Below the pieces are notes generated by a model that made no database searches, was not told the DNA's origin, and worked only from the letters and a program-made list of their open reading frames with translations. A DNA stretch of 64,000 nt from Silene latifolia (Eukaryota > Streptophyta > Magnoliopsida > Caryophyllales > Caryophyllaceae): assembly GCF_048544455.1 (NCBI RefSeq), contig NC_133534.1, positions 223,538,292 to 223,602,291 on the forward strand. Reading direction: 5' to 3'. Shown here piece after piece: positions 10,574-24,352 of the stretch (position 1 is the first letter of the stretch; each line of letters begins with the position of its first letter). The position numbers and the translations under genes are program-made.

Positions 10574-11440
10574 AAAACACATAAACTTAAAAATATACGG
10601 ATTAGAATTTAGAAACCATACTATTTAATATTTATCTGAAGGTTCGCTTTCGCATACTTTTAGTACGCTTCTTTTTAGTACATGCCTTATAATAGTTCAT
10701 ATGAAATGGAAAAAAAATATATGTTAGAGATGATTATACTCATGAATACAAAAATACAAACTCAAATAGGTTGATCGGAAAAGTATAATAGTAAAATTGC
10801 ACAACAATATACGCTTAATAACAAATTTAAAGAAACATTATAAGATCTCCATTTTGAGATCAACGATCATCTTATAATGGTTAAAAAAACATAAACCACT
10901 CAAAAAAAGTAAAGTAAATTTTATAGAAAAATAATCAAAAGGTGGGAGTTGAAGAAAACTTAAATTGGAAGAGAAATGACATAATTAAAATGATTAATTA
11001 TTGTCGATGGTTCAAAAAGTAAATTGTGAAATTTTAAAGATTTTTCATTCAATTATTTGTACTTATTTATTTACCATTAATTATGAGAGTATTTTTTTTT
11101 TAAGAAATTATGAGAGTAAGTTTTATGTATTATTCCTATTTTGACAAAAAATAAAAACATATAAACTTAAAAACATACGAAGTAAAATTTAGAAATCATA
11201 CTATTTAATATTTACCCGAAGGTTCACTTTCGCTTCCTTTTATTACATGTCTTGATAATAGTTCATATAAAATGATAAAGAAAAATATATGTTCGAGATG
11301 ATTATACTCGTAAATACAAAAATACAAATTCAAATAGGTTGATCAGGAAAGTATAATAATAAAATTATACCACAATATACGTTTAATAACAAATTAAAAG
11401 AAATATTATAAGACTTCGATTTTGAGATCAACAATCATCT
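10574..11440. repeat. Diverged direct duplication of about 290 bp, period 580
   Basis: 10574-10871 and 11153-11440 are copies in the same orientation at roughly 80-85 percent identity by eye. Shared words include AATAGGTTGATC and TTTTGAGATCAAC. The spacer is AT-rich and non-coding. There is no coding content. Confidence 0.75.
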
Positions 11441-12025
11441 ATTACTTATCAGTCTCTACCTTACGTTTTAATTTTACCTTAGTTTCGTGCCTTTTGTATA
11501 TCTTCCCTCTTCAGATTAACCACGTGATGGTTTGCCTTATCTACATTCACATACGTTTTATGGTGCTTTAAAGTTATATAAAAAATACATTCATCAAAAG
11601 ATAAAACATCAACCTGGCAAAAACTTGACAAACGAATAAAAACATTGTCACATGTAAGTCACTTAAATTAAACCAACTGGAAAACATGAATTCAAATAAA
11701 AAGCAAACGATTTATAAAACCAACAATATAACAAATTAAAATATACTTTATTGGACACAACAACAACAAGAACAACAACAACAACACTCGACAATAATAC
11801 TCAATATAATCAAATAAATAAATTAAACCATAAAATACAATCCAATACTTAGAAACCCATGACAAATGAGCATATTTTAAATAAATAAAGTAAATAGAAA
11901 CTATTATAGGTATTGTAGGTTTTATAATCACCATAAATTCCCATATTTTAATTTAACTTATAATTGATTTTGTGTTATTATTAAATTAGATAATTGATTG
12001 CCGAGGACCTCAAGATATGAATTAA
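11441..12025. other. AT-rich intergenic DNA
   Basis: No gene or recognised repeat. A short CAACAACAAGAACAACAAC tract lies at about 11758-11786. Confidence 0.5.
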
Positions 12026-12385
12026 ATAGGACAAAATATTAATGAAAATTATGGGTGTTGAGTAATATAAGGGGTTTTAATAAAATTATTAACATATTAT
12101 ATTACAAAAATTAATTAAATAGGAAAAACTTTTAATTAATTTGGTGTGTGTTAAGTATTATGAAGAGTTTACCATGTTTAATTAAAAATAAATAAATAGG
12201 AAAATGTTAATAATGGTGGGTGTTCAGTAATATGAAGAGGTTTAATTAATTTATTAACAGGTTTTATTACAAAAATTTTAAAAACAATGAATTAGATAGG
12301 AAAATGTTAATAATGGTGAGTGTTATTTAGTAATATGAAGAGATTTAATTAATTCCTTAACATGTGTGATGTAAATTTGTAAGGG
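12026..12385. repeat. Degenerate tandem array, four units of 77-100 bp
   Basis: The unit start ATAGGA occurs at 12026, 12119, 12196 and 12296. Each is followed by TTAATAATGGTGNGTGTT-like text, then AGTAATATGAAGAG and a TTTAATTAATT stretch. The units have diverged by substitution and small indels. Confidence 0.7.
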
Positions 12386-13268
12386 TTATATAAATTTTGA
12401 AAGATAATATATTAATATACAAAATTAATTTAAGAATAATGATAATATCCTTTCATATTATAGATATAAGTGAATTAAATTATTTTATTGATAAATGATT
12501 TAAATTAATGTCATGTAATAATAAATTAATAATCCATGTCACATTAATTCGCCATGTCACATTAAAAATGTAACACCCCCGCACACCGGGATACCTTACC
12601 ATGGACCAACCCAGTGTATGAAGGTGTCACCATCTCGGTCACCCGAGGTAGTAGATCAAATAGACAATGAAAGAACACTTATATTATATTACATTAAGTC
12701 TTTACAACCAAACTACAAAACGTGATACAAAGTGATAACTACGACTACTATAAAGCTCAAGCGTCAGGACATCTATTCCGGTAGCGTGGTGACTCGATTC
12801 CCTCCATGCCCAACAGCAACAAACCAACTGTACCTGTTAAGCCAACTGCTCACCACCCCGGAATGGATCACCACAGTTTTGAAAACACAACACGGAGTCA
12901 GTTACTGAACAATTAAAGTAAGACAAGTACAATAAGCTACCAGCTGATCATCTTCCTCCTCCGGTCTCCCGATCTCACAAAGTAACCGACTACACGCCGA
13001 AGTGTGTAGCCCTGCCAGATTACCCATTGCAACAGGTAATCCACGCCGCCGGTGGGGGACCGCAGCCAATCCCTACCAAAGTCCCGCTCATCAACGAGCG
13101 ATATCCCTGTCCCTTAATGTGCACATCCTCTTCCGTGACGGGTTCCACGGAGGGCGAACTAGGATGTGAAGCCACTCCCGCAAGTGACTCCACCACAATC
13201 ATCACCACGCCAACACCATCACCACACTAACACCACACCAACACTCCCACGATGATCAGCAGACAAAA

Positions 13269-14562
13269 TGTTGGAAAACGTATTTTAAATATCACATATT
13301 TTAGTTTAAAGTTTTAGTCATAAAAACTTAAGAATCTTATGCATGCAAAGCATATAAATAAGTGTAGAGGAAAACTGGTTCCTTACATTGAATATTTCGG
13401 TTTATGGGCACAAGTAAGGTCTCATACCTTCACTTGTTCTTGAGCTATGATGAGTAATAGGATGATCCTCCAAAGACTTCAAGTATAGAAGCCACTCCTC
13501 TTGATTGCACCCAAGATTATCCCTTATATCTACTAAATAATATGTGCTAGATATTTGTTTAGTAGTTTACCTTAAAATTGATTACTAATACCCATATATT
13601 TCATTAATAATATTAGTAATGTGATTTGAATAATTTGGATCATCATTTCTCAAGTTTTTAGAGAAAGATAAACAAGAATAAGAGAGATGAATGCATGTGA
13701 ATATAAATGAATGGTAAGAGACAAAAATGAGAAAAACTACTCATCATAAAGAGTAAAGGGAGCCGTGAAAGTGGAGGCTATATGCCAAAATATGGCATCT
13801 CCTTTTTTCTTTTACTCTTTTCTAAATATGTAGGTGTGTAAGCTAGTTTTAGGCTAGGCATGATTACATTATTTTATCTCATAAAATAATTCACCCACTA
13901 ACTACTTCAACACCAATATTTCGGTCCATATACATAAAATGGACTACCATTTTATTTTGTCAATTTGTCACTTGTCACACAATATGTCACATGTAGTATG
14001 ACACATGTTATTAATTAATTTAATGCATATTTATCACATAAATATCATTTTATAAATTAATTAAATTACATGTAACAAATTGACTAGTGATACTTGATCA
14101 CATAAATAAAATGGGTCATTTAATTATAATTCACAACATCTTGTAATTATAATCAACCATTCATTCTCATCTCTATTGTTTCTCAAACAATAAACAATTT
14201 TAGTAATAAAGCATTTTTATTATTAAAATAAATCTTATTTAATCTCATTACAATAAGAAATAATATTCTCTCTCACAATTGAATTGTTCAATTTTAAGGA
14301 ATTGATCAACTTGTATCGTCATACAATTAATCAACTTTACAGATAAGGGCATCATCCTTTAGGTGTGACCTTAAGGGATCAACTAACCACCACCGTCCCA
14401 CGATAGTAACGTCAAACTCTAGCAAGCCAATCGTTACCGATTAATGTTGGTCAGTTGACTATATAATTGAATCATCCCTTACATATTCTTAAAATGAGAT
14501 TTAAACATGTGATCATCATGATCGACAATTGTGATCGCATTATTGTCGGGGACACTCCAACA
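13269..14562 (-). repeat. 3' LTR of copia-3
   Basis: 1294 bp from TGTTGGAAAAC to GGGACACTCCAACA as printed on the plus strand. It is nearly identical to the split copy at 20670. Confidence 0.9.
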
Positions 14563-17500
14563 ATCTCCCACTTGTCCTCGACAAGTGTGCGTCACCAATT
14601 CTCTTATCCTATTACTATCTCCCACTCAATGCAAGGTGTCTTTCAGGTCGTACTTGCAAGTGATCACATCGAGAGTGGATTCCTCGATCTGGAGAATAAC
14701 TGATTGACCGGAATTATCTACCATAGATACCTTCCGAGCGTGGCCACGCATTTCCAGTTCATTACTCCTCGAGTGTCCCTGAGATATTGTTTTAACCCTG
14801 ACAAGGGGGTGAACAATTCCTATCGCACTATTCCCTTCGACTAGCCACAGCCATCATAACCCAAAATATGCCCATTTGACCCCATTTACGAAGGTCGTAG
14901 TAACATAAATCAAAGTTAATCTGAAACCATGCCACCTTAGGCGAACAGTCTTTAGTCAAAATAATCGACTCATTAGAATACTATAGTAGCTCTCGCCACG
15001 ACCAGACTTTATAAATTTGCCAGAACTCTATAAGCGGTCACTGCCCGACAAAGTGTTCCTAACAGTCTGCCTATGTGATCGACTAGTCATCTCACATGAC
15101 TTTATGGCACTTGAACTTGCCATCAGTCGCATCACACTCTAGTCACTTCGAGACGTCACCTCATACAACTGACTATGGGCAAATACCATGTTAATCCGGG
15201 TTCACTTTAACGGGGTTCAACATTGTCATACAACCCGTTTGGATGTAATAAAGTACAAGAAAAGAGTTTTTAAAGTAAAAACTCGAACGACAAATGCGAT
15301 TATCACATATGAATAGTCAATGCCTAATTACTATTTCATATTCTATAATCTAATTTGATCTTGTATGTAGTTGTTCATTTCAATTCAATTGAAATGACAT
15401 GACTCATCATGTTTAGCCTATGATTAGGCCTTGCTAAGTAGGTTTTAGCAACTCCTTTCTCAACCTTGCTACATACTCGTTTTCCTTTCGTAATGCATAC
15501 CTTGTATTACAAAACTTTCTGAGTACGTGTCTAGATCCAATCTAGACAAAAGCTCTCTAGTCATAGAATAGCTCCCACTGTTTTAACAGTGTGCGGAACC
15601 CATTCCTTTCGCACATCTCATGATTGCAAGTGTACTCAATTTACGTTGTAAGCATCTCTCATTGTTCTATATTGCCTAGAACGATTCTAGCAAATCCATT
15701 TCTTAAATAACATAGCCACAATGGTTCTTTAACCATCTTTAGGTGTTTCGAATACGGTTTTTGTCCGAAACCTTATGCAATCTCAACAGTCATTAGTGTA
15801 AGCCCATACACAAATTTGTGAATTGCATCAAAAACACTTAACTTTCCATCCTTAATGCTTCTTCAAGCACTTAAGAATAATCTATATGGCTATTTGATAA
15901 CTATTACTTAAATTCGATTTTGAAACAACTCATCATACTCAAAGTATATGAAGTGCTATACATCATTACTCATTTAATGATCCGGCAGCGGAAGCAAATG
16001 GAATCAATCAAATATGTTCAACTTGATTGAACTAGTCATGAATCTTATCAACATAAGACTTCTTATTTGACGCTAATATCATGTGGATTTATCTCCATAA
16101 ATCTGGATATTAAAGATGTATTATATTTCTCCAAGTCTTAAATCATTCCCAATGATCAATATGTCATCCACATATTTGACTAATTAAAATTACCGTAACT
16201 CCCACTAAACTTTATGTATAAACACAACTTCTCGACCTATCGAGAAAAGTTTTATAACATGATCAAAACATTGATTCCAACTCATTGATGTCCTACTTAA
16301 GACCCTCTCTTAAGTTTCACATTATCTTAGGATGGCAAGAATCTACAAAACTCAAGACATGTATTGAATACATTCCTTCTAATTGAAGAAGTGGGTTTTA
16401 GATGCACTTGCTATATATATCTCATAATGAAACACAATCCCTAAGAAGATCCAAATAGACTTAAGCATTTCAACTAGTGCAAAACCCTTTGCTACCAATC
16501 AAGCTTTGATATCTAACAATTCACTTGGAATTTATTTCGGATTTTCATGGCTCTAAGCCTTGTATTGAGTTGTGACTTAAACACTTTCATGTAAGTCATA
16601 TGTTCATTACTTTCCAGAAGTAATCAACTTGAATCAAACAATTTCTTTATAAGTTGCAATCTCTTTACTTTCTAAAAGTAACACTAATTCATCATCTTCA
16701 ACAAGTGATGACTTTAACCTCCTAGGTTTTGAAGAAACAACGTCTTACACAAAACGTCTCATGTAGCCAAGAAAGACCAGTTTCTTGCGACATAACATTC
16801 TTTGTGTGGCTCTTGAATAATTTCTCCCACTCTGTCTTCTAGAAATAAACTTGTATTCTAGAAAGACAGCTTCACGAGCCACAAACCCGTTGTACTCGTG
16901 ATTATAGTAAGGAAAAATGAGCATTTGTTTCTTTTGAAAAATTACAAACATGGTACCCTACCATTTCATATCTCATATTATTCGTTTTTGATTTAGTGGA
17001 AAAATAATTTAGACAAAATGATAAAATCCCCAAAAGGATCAAATAACTCAAAGTAACTTAATTGAAGTCCAACCACACATTATCCCATTATGCGTGCTAA
17101 GAGAGATTAATTTGTGATACTATATCACATTTCCTTTGCCTTATATCAAAGTCTTCACTTTGATAATCCCATCACGACTAAATCGTGATTCTTTGAACTC
17201 TTTGAATTTCTTCAAAGATTTCTCTATTTACCTTATTAAGTGAACACATTAGTGTCAACTTAAATCGTTGGTAAAAAGAAAATGATCAACCTATTCTGGA
17301 TCAATGATTTACAACCTCGATATCCTTTTCAACCAAAAGCACGAGTCATCTTGCTTTGAATACAAGATACGCATATACCATAAGATTAACAATCTAATGG
17401 TTCCAAGAGTACTCAATAACTCTTTGCGTTCATCATTCCAGAATTTAAGGTTTAATCTTGGGTTACCAATTTGAGTCTTGCATCATCTACATGATATATC

Positions 17501-18591
17501 ATTCTAGTTTGGTTTAGAATATAATCACCTTGATAATGGGCTAGCCATACATCAAATCATGGTGTATAGGGTCACAAAAGTGGAACCTCTTTTTTATCTT
17601 AACAAGTTTATATTCTTATTTAGAGTTTATGCACTTAATAGTCACAATTAAGTACAACTATAAACCCAAAAACTAGATTGAGTACACAATGACTTTATCT
17701 CTCGACATCATTGTTGTTAGTCGTCATATTCTAATCATCCTATGTATCAAATACAATGATGAAAACCACCACCGGTTTCTAATATTGACGAAGTAGTACT
17801 AGCAAAATTTATGTCAATCAAATAAACATTTAAAGAAGAAGGTCCCATTAGATGTCCCACAACTAACTTGCTGATTTTTCAATAATTTGGGATAGTTTCC
17901 TTTCTAGCGTCCAACAATTAAGACAATGGAAACTTTATCGGTTGGGATTGATAGGTTTAGTATCGTTATTCTCAATAACTTTACTTTTACCATTACCTTG
18001 TATCAATTCCATTCTAATTTTACTTCTTTAAACCTCATCCTTGTCTTAACGGTTTAAGAGAATGCTCCCACTCATTTCAATGAGTCTTTGCTAAGAGAAG
18101 CAAAATTGAAATTTATGAAGACTACTCTTCATTCGTTTGTTTAGTCTTAAAACTTCCATTGAAGTGGTTGCGGTATTTTGGTCAATTACGATTTCTAACA
18201 AATCTAGTCACCAAAATGATTCAACGTTTCAGAGTACTTAATTCGATTAAGCACATGAAAAACAATTCATTGTAAGTAGATATGTTAGTCAAAAATCAAA
18301 AACCCTTTTGATCACGAATAACTTTTATCTATACTCTTCACTAGAGATCCTTGCAATGGATAATACGAGGTTTTTAGAAGAAAATTCAAATTTGTCTTTA
18401 GTTACGATGTTTTAATGGAGATTTGAACTAAAATCGAAATGATATCGTATATTTTGAGGTAAAGAAATAGAACAATATGATAACGGAATAATGAAAACAA
18501 AACATTTGTCATTATAATAATACTTGTAAGTAATTTAACAAGTAAAGCATTTACATAGTGACCTCTACCCAACTATGATAAATTATTCCAA

Positions 18592-18868
18592 GATCCAAAT
18601 TCATATTAACTTGGGCACGGTGTAGCCGATTCATCCCTTATCAATATAACTCGGTGGATTAACTCTTTAATCGATTCTACTTTTAGAACTCTTGGTCGAT
18701 AAAATTACATTAATATTTATCTTTAGCCCAAAACACATCCGGCTATGGTCGAGAATACTTTTGTTGAGTTCAACCCAAATTTCGAATAAATGTGTCCATG
18801 ATCCAAATTCATATTAACTTGAGCACGGTGTAGCCGATTCATCCCTCATCAATATGAATTCGGTGGAT
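18592..18868. repeat. Two direct copies of a 69-bp block, 208 bp apart
   Basis: 18592-18660 and 18800-18868 share GATCCAAATTCATATTAACT and CACGGTGTAGCCGATTC, with a handful of changes. They lie in the upstream third of the copia-3 interior. Confidence 0.75.
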
Positions 18869-20657
18869 AGACATTTATCACCCACTTCCCCTATGTAGCA
18901 AGGTTTGTACCCCGGTGTGGCCGAGCGCACTCCCTCACAAAATAGGTTTTCATGGTTTCTACTTTTTGGTAAGGCTAAGTCTCAATTGTTTATTTTAGCG
19001 AGAGGTCATGTCAATTTATTATCTAACACGTTTTAAGTGAACTAAAGCAGTGAACTACGATAATTGTAATTGACACGGTCGATAAACTCGATTTAAAATG
19101 CATGTTTAGTTATGGCGATTTAGCGATGCATGCAACATATAAATAAAATGCAAAGCATAAAAATAAAATCCTAGTATGGCCTTCCTAAAATAGTAAATCT
19201 AATAGAATATTACAAATTCGGAAACCAACTCCTTTGGTCCCTTGAACTTCGGTCTTGGCACGCATCTCGAGGTAACACTTTCTTTGATGAACCGCCTTCT
19301 CGAATGGCACCGTCTTCAATGAACTCCGGAATAATTAAATTACAAAATGAATTACATAATTCTCTATTATACATTTGTAATAAAAAATAAAAATAAATTT
19401 ATTAAATTACAAAACGGTGATACGAGATCACAATAATTACAACCGAATCGATATTCCCATACGTTTCGGGTAATACCAATTAAAAACTAAGGCCATAACA
19501 AGTAAAATTACATAATTCAAAAATTATATAAAACAAAATTATGACAATCATAAATAAAATGCAGCATTGAACATGCTCAATTTTATGCTAAATCGCCTTT
19601 TTAAGAGCCAATATCGTATATTTTATCGGGTTTTATGGATTTGCGTGATTATAACTTGTTAAAATCACAATAATTACATAAATTCATATTTATGTACAAG
19701 TTAATTACCCTAACCATCTTAGGACTCAAAACTTAGTCTCCACTAACATTTTGACAATAATTAAACTTGATTTCTTAATATTGTTCATAATGGACCCAAA
19801 AATACAAATTTATATTGTAAACTCCAAATTAAATTATAAAAATTTAAAATAATTTCAAAATTTGAAATTTAAACTCATGAACATTCTGGAAAAATACCAT
19901 GACACTCATAATGTTCATAACTTAGGTAAAAAATTTTGAAAAATTATCGAGAAAAACAATGTTGCGGTTTATCGGTTTTATCAAATATGACCATTAAAAT
20001 ATGAGAAAATTTATTTTCATCAACTTTTCACTTTTAGATCTGCAATATATGATAAAATGCAACATGTGACGTTTTTCCTTAGTCATAAAGTATGTTTTAG
20101 CATTATTACTAATTATAGTCACTATTTATGTGATTTTTCATCAAAAATTCATAAATCATGCAAAAAGACTTCACTATAGCCAAACATTTTACACACATCT
20201 TGTAAAATTGCATGTGATTACATACTAAATTTCAATGACCAGATTCGAAATATAACTCATATTAACCTATTTACCCATTTAAATACGATTTTAACTTATA
20301 AAATTCATATTTCGAGCAAAATAATTTATTTTAACATGAAAATTTACAGGCCATAAGTATGTATTACAAGTGAAGACATATCCAAAAACTACTGGAAAAT
20401 TCGAAGTTTAGCTATTTTTCGTCTAAAAATGACATTTTTCTCATAAAAATCATATTTTAATGCCAATAATATATAAAATGAACAATAAAAATCCATAAAT
20501 CGTCCCATATGACCTAAAATCCATTTAGGATCAGAAAATTTTAACATGCAAAATTATTTCGTGATTTATCTTCATAAATCCTAAATTTCAAGTTTTATTC
20601 GTTAATCGTATTATCTTGGAAAAACGATCCCGATCTTGCATGCAACAACCATAATGC

Positions 20658-20669
20658 TCTGATACCACT
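20658..20669 (-). promoter_or_regulatory. Primer-binding site of copia-3
   Basis: TGGTATCAGAGC is read on the minus strand a couple of bases inside the 5' LTR. It is complementary to the 3' end of plant initiator tRNA-Met and fixes the minus orientation. Confidence 0.85.
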
Positions 20670-21910
20670 TGTTGGAAAACATATTTTAAATATCACATAT
20701 TTTAGTTTAAAGTTTTAGTCATAAAAACTTAAGAATCTTATGCATGCAAAGCATATAAATAAGTGTAGAGGAAAACCGGTTCCTTACATTGAATATTTCG
20801 GTTTATGGGCACAAGTAAGGTCTCATACCTTCACTTGTTCTTGAGCTATGTTGAGTAATAGGATGATCCTCCAAAGACTTCAAGTATAGAAGCCACTCCT
20901 CTTGATTGCACCCAAGATTATCCCTTATCTCTACTAAATAATATGTGCTAGATATTTGTTTAGTAGTTTACCTTAAAATTGATTACTAATACCCATATAT
21001 TTCATTAATAATATTAGTAATGTGATTTGAATAATTTGGATCATCATTTCTCAAGTTTTTAGAGAAAGATAAACAAGAATAAGAGAGATGAATGCATGTG
21101 AATATAAATGAATGGTAAGAGACAAAAATGAGAAAAACTACTCATCATAAAGAGTAAGGGGAGCCGTGAAAGTGGAGGCTATATGCCAAAATATGGCATC
21201 TCCTTTTTTCTTTTACTCTTTTCTAAATATGTAGGTGTGTAAGCTAGTTTTAGGCTAGGCATGATTACATTATTTTATCTCATAAAATAATTCACCCACT
21301 AACTACTTCAACACCAATATTTCGGTCCATATACATAAAATGGACTACCATTTTATTTTGTCAATTTGTCACTTGTCACACAATATGTCACATGTAGTAT
21401 GACACATGTTATTAATTAATTTAATGCATATTTATCACATAAATATCATTTTATAAATTAATTAAATTACATGTAACAAATTGACTAGGGATACTTGATC
21501 ACATAAATAAAATGAGTCATTTAATTATAATTCACAACATCTTGTAATTATAATCAACCATTCATTCTCATCTCTATTGTTTCTCAAACAATAAACAATT
21601 TTAGTAATAAAGCATTTTTATTACTAAAATAAATCTTATTTAATCTCATTACAATAAGAAATAATATTCTCTCTCACAATTGAATTGTTCAATTTTAAGG
21701 AATTGATCAACTTGTATCGTCATACAATTAATCAACTTTACAGATAAGGGCATCATCCTTTAGGTGTGACCTTAAGGGATCAACTAACCACCACCGTCCC
21801 ACGACAGTAACGTCAAACTCTAGCAAGCCAATCGTTACCGATTAATGTTGGTCAGTTGACTATATAATTGAATCATCCCTTACGTATTCTTAAAATGAGA
21901 TTTAAACATG
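20670..21910 (-). repeat. 5' LTR of copia-3, first part
   Basis: 1241 bp identical in layout to 13269-14509. The remaining 53 bp are at 41288-41340. The break point is the insertion site of the Tat element, with ACATG duplicated at 21906-21910 and 41283-41287. Confidence 0.92.
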
Positions 21911-24331
21911 TGTAGACACCTCGTTTCTGCACCCCTCGCAAACCACCCGGTGATGATTGGGCCGCATGTTTGATCCGCGGAACGATTAGTGACAGTTCGT
22001 AAGATTATCGTCAAGTGATTGCTCAAAAATTAATGTCAACCTCTTAGTTGTCATCTACGTGCCGATACGGTCGTTTTGACAGTAATTAGAGTACATTCGG
22101 AGTCCGGGTCAAAAACCGTCTCCATTTTCTGATAGCTGTAAAATCCCGAGTCAGAATGTTCTGGAATGTTCCGGATATTTCTATTCCATATTTCTCAAAT
22201 TTTATCTTTTGGCAAATAATATCCCGTAATATTCAAAAGATAATCGAATTAAATCCGTCCTACCATAACTTAAACACGGAAATCTTTCTTAAACAGAGGA
22301 AACCTCTCGGGAATAGACGAAAGAAAAGTCTGCGCCTCTTCCAAGAGACGCAGTGGTCGCTGCGCCTCTTCCCAGCCCTTCTTTGCATGATTTACGTATC
22401 TTTTTTATATCTTTCCGAGATTCACTTCCAAAGAGTCTCCGAAACCCTATTCCTTCACGTGATTAGTATAAATAGGAGCCTTTGTTCCTCATATTTCTCA
22501 CGCGAGTGTCCGCCCTTCTCTTCTCCCTTTGCATTCTAGACTTCGTTCTTACTAATTGGCGCCTACGTGCTTGAACCTTCGACCACGTAAGCTCGGATCT
22601 TTCCGGGTACCAGCCTCTCCGTTGCATGACCGACCAATTTGACCACTACACTCAATCAATCTAATTAATCAACTTGTTAAATCGTTTTCCTCTCACGAGG
22701 GCATTCTTTCCTTGCATTCGCGTCGAGCATCACTAATCGATCTTCTTAGTCCATCTCGTTCCGTCAACATGTAAGTCTGAGGGTGTAATAATTCTCTTTA
22801 TTTATTGTTATTTATTTTATTGTAATCACCGTTGTAAGATTTATGTCGAAAGCACCTCATTAAAACCGATTTCTAAAACCGTCTTTAAAACCTTTTTTGC
22901 GGATTTCTAGTAGACAGACAGTCGAGAAAAGACGCAGCAACTGCTGCGCCTCTTCAAAGGAGCGCAGCATCTGCCGCGCCTCTTTGTGAGGCCGCGCAGC
23001 TTCGCTTCTTTTCTTCTTCCTCCGTCCTCTGCAATTCGTATCAAATTTACTTGTTTTGTTTGTTCGTCTGTTAATTCTCCGTCATAAAATCATAATAATT
23101 AGCATGTATATTGTATCATATATTTTCATCATCCATTCACATGTTTAATTCATCTAATCCAACTTAAATCCCAAATAATTCATATTTGCGGGTTTTCGTC
23201 GTTAAGTTCAATTCGAGTTTTAGGGATTCAATTCGTTCGTATTGGGTTTCTGGGATTCATTGTTGATATATTTTTTATCATGTTCATTGTTAATCCGTCG
23301 TCAATTCATCATAATTAGTTAATTATTCGTTTCTTTATAATTCATTAATCCTTCATTAACATCGATCCTTCACATATATAATCCGTCTTAATCGTGTTTG
23401 CTATTTTATGACCTTAAATCATATGTAAATAATCTGTAAATCACTTTCATCCGACTAAGTAATCTAAATCAATCCATTAAATTCACCAATAAACGTTAAC
23501 AATTGCAGTTTTGGCTTCACAGCCAGAGTTCGTCCTTGGAACAGACGCAAAGCAACTGCTGCGCCTCTTCCAAAGGGCGCAGTGTCTGCTGCGCCTGTTC
23601 CAGGACGACTTCTGTCCCTGAACTCCTCTTCGCCTTGACCTAGTTTGTTTAGTCTATGTATTAATTAACTAATATTCGTATTATCACCTGGCTTCATTCG
23701 TTAATTTGTTTTATTTATTTCTTTTATTCTTTTGTTCGTTTTCTCAAATCATCCGTTTTAAAGGTATTTTCGACATAGATCGCCTATCTCAATGTAATTA
23801 ATGTATTTTCCTTTATTATAATTATTGTATCCCTTTTATTGTTTGTATGTTTTCACATGTAATCAACATTAAATCCTACTTCGACCCAATTGTTTGCCTA
23901 ATTAATTGTTCACCGACTTAGTTAATTCTTCACATGCTAGGATTAATCTGTTGGATGTTGCATTGCATGCATATGGCCGACGATATATCAAGTATGAATA
24001 AACTCCCTAATCATTAGTAGAGGCCGCTATCGAGGCGGGCGGGATTAGGTGTTCGATCAAAAGAGCTTCCTAATACGTACCTCACCCTTACTCCGGATCT
24101 CCGTGAGCACCCGTGTTCATTGGCATCCGCGAGAGTCATTCTAGACATAGAATGCTAAGGGTAACGATTGCTTAGTGTTCATGTCACTACTTTGTGTCTT
24201 GACATGACACGAGGTATTCGAACGGTTCCAATTTCCCATAAAAATTGGTGGCGACTCCATACAAAATGCAAACGCTTGTTTTCGAGCCCCTTCACTCACC
24301 AAGCGCCCCCGTGGGCGGCCCGCTGTCCACA
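21911..24331 (+). repeat. 5' LTR of the Tat element
   Basis: 2421 bp. A TATA box (TATAAATAG, 22467-22475) lies in the first quarter. Upstream of it are two copies of a CTGCGCCTCTTC hairpin motif (22331, 22361). Further copies lie downstream at about 22944 and 23559. The 3' boundary is set by the primer site at 24335. Confidence 0.93.
22467..22475 (+). promoter_or_regulatory. LTR promoter TATA box (second copy at 39417-39425)
   Basis: TTAGTATAAATAGGAGC is a strong plant TATA context inside the LTR. The same context, TTAGTATAAATAG, occurs on the minus strand before the antisense DUF7745-like gene at 34111-34103. Confidence 0.7.
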
Positions 24332-24334
24332 GTT

Positions 24335-24352
24335 TGGCGACTCCGCTGGGGA
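24335..24352 (+). promoter_or_regulatory. Primer-binding site of the Tat element
   Basis: TGGCGACTCCGCTGGGGA lies three bases inside the left LTR. It is complementary, with about one mismatch from memory, to the 3' end of plant tRNA-Arg, the primer reported for Ogre-type elements. Confidence 0.8.

Larger units (their letters stand above)
14563..20669 (-). pseudogene. copia-3 interior, non-coding pol-derived remnant (fossil)
   Basis: About 6.1 kb of AT-rich sequence. On the minus strand near 16110-16175 the text KYVDDILIIGND can still be read, which is the copia RT active-site box. This shows the interior derives from a coding copia element. Elsewhere the frames are closed by very many breaks. 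A roughly 69-bp block at 18592-18660 is repeated at 18800-18868 (core GCACGGTGTAGCCGATTCAT), with a weaker third copy near 18905. Confidence 0.7.

Noticed and set aside
13027-13230. Open frames on both strands in the GC-richer left part of the outer LTR
   Set aside because: Short, low-complexity CAC/ATC-rich text inside an LTR, with no protein likeness.
22156-22539. Open frame of 127 codons in the Tat LTR, also present at the right LTR
   Set aside because: It spans the LTR promoter and TATA box, lacks any known domain and is not kept intact between the two LTR copies.
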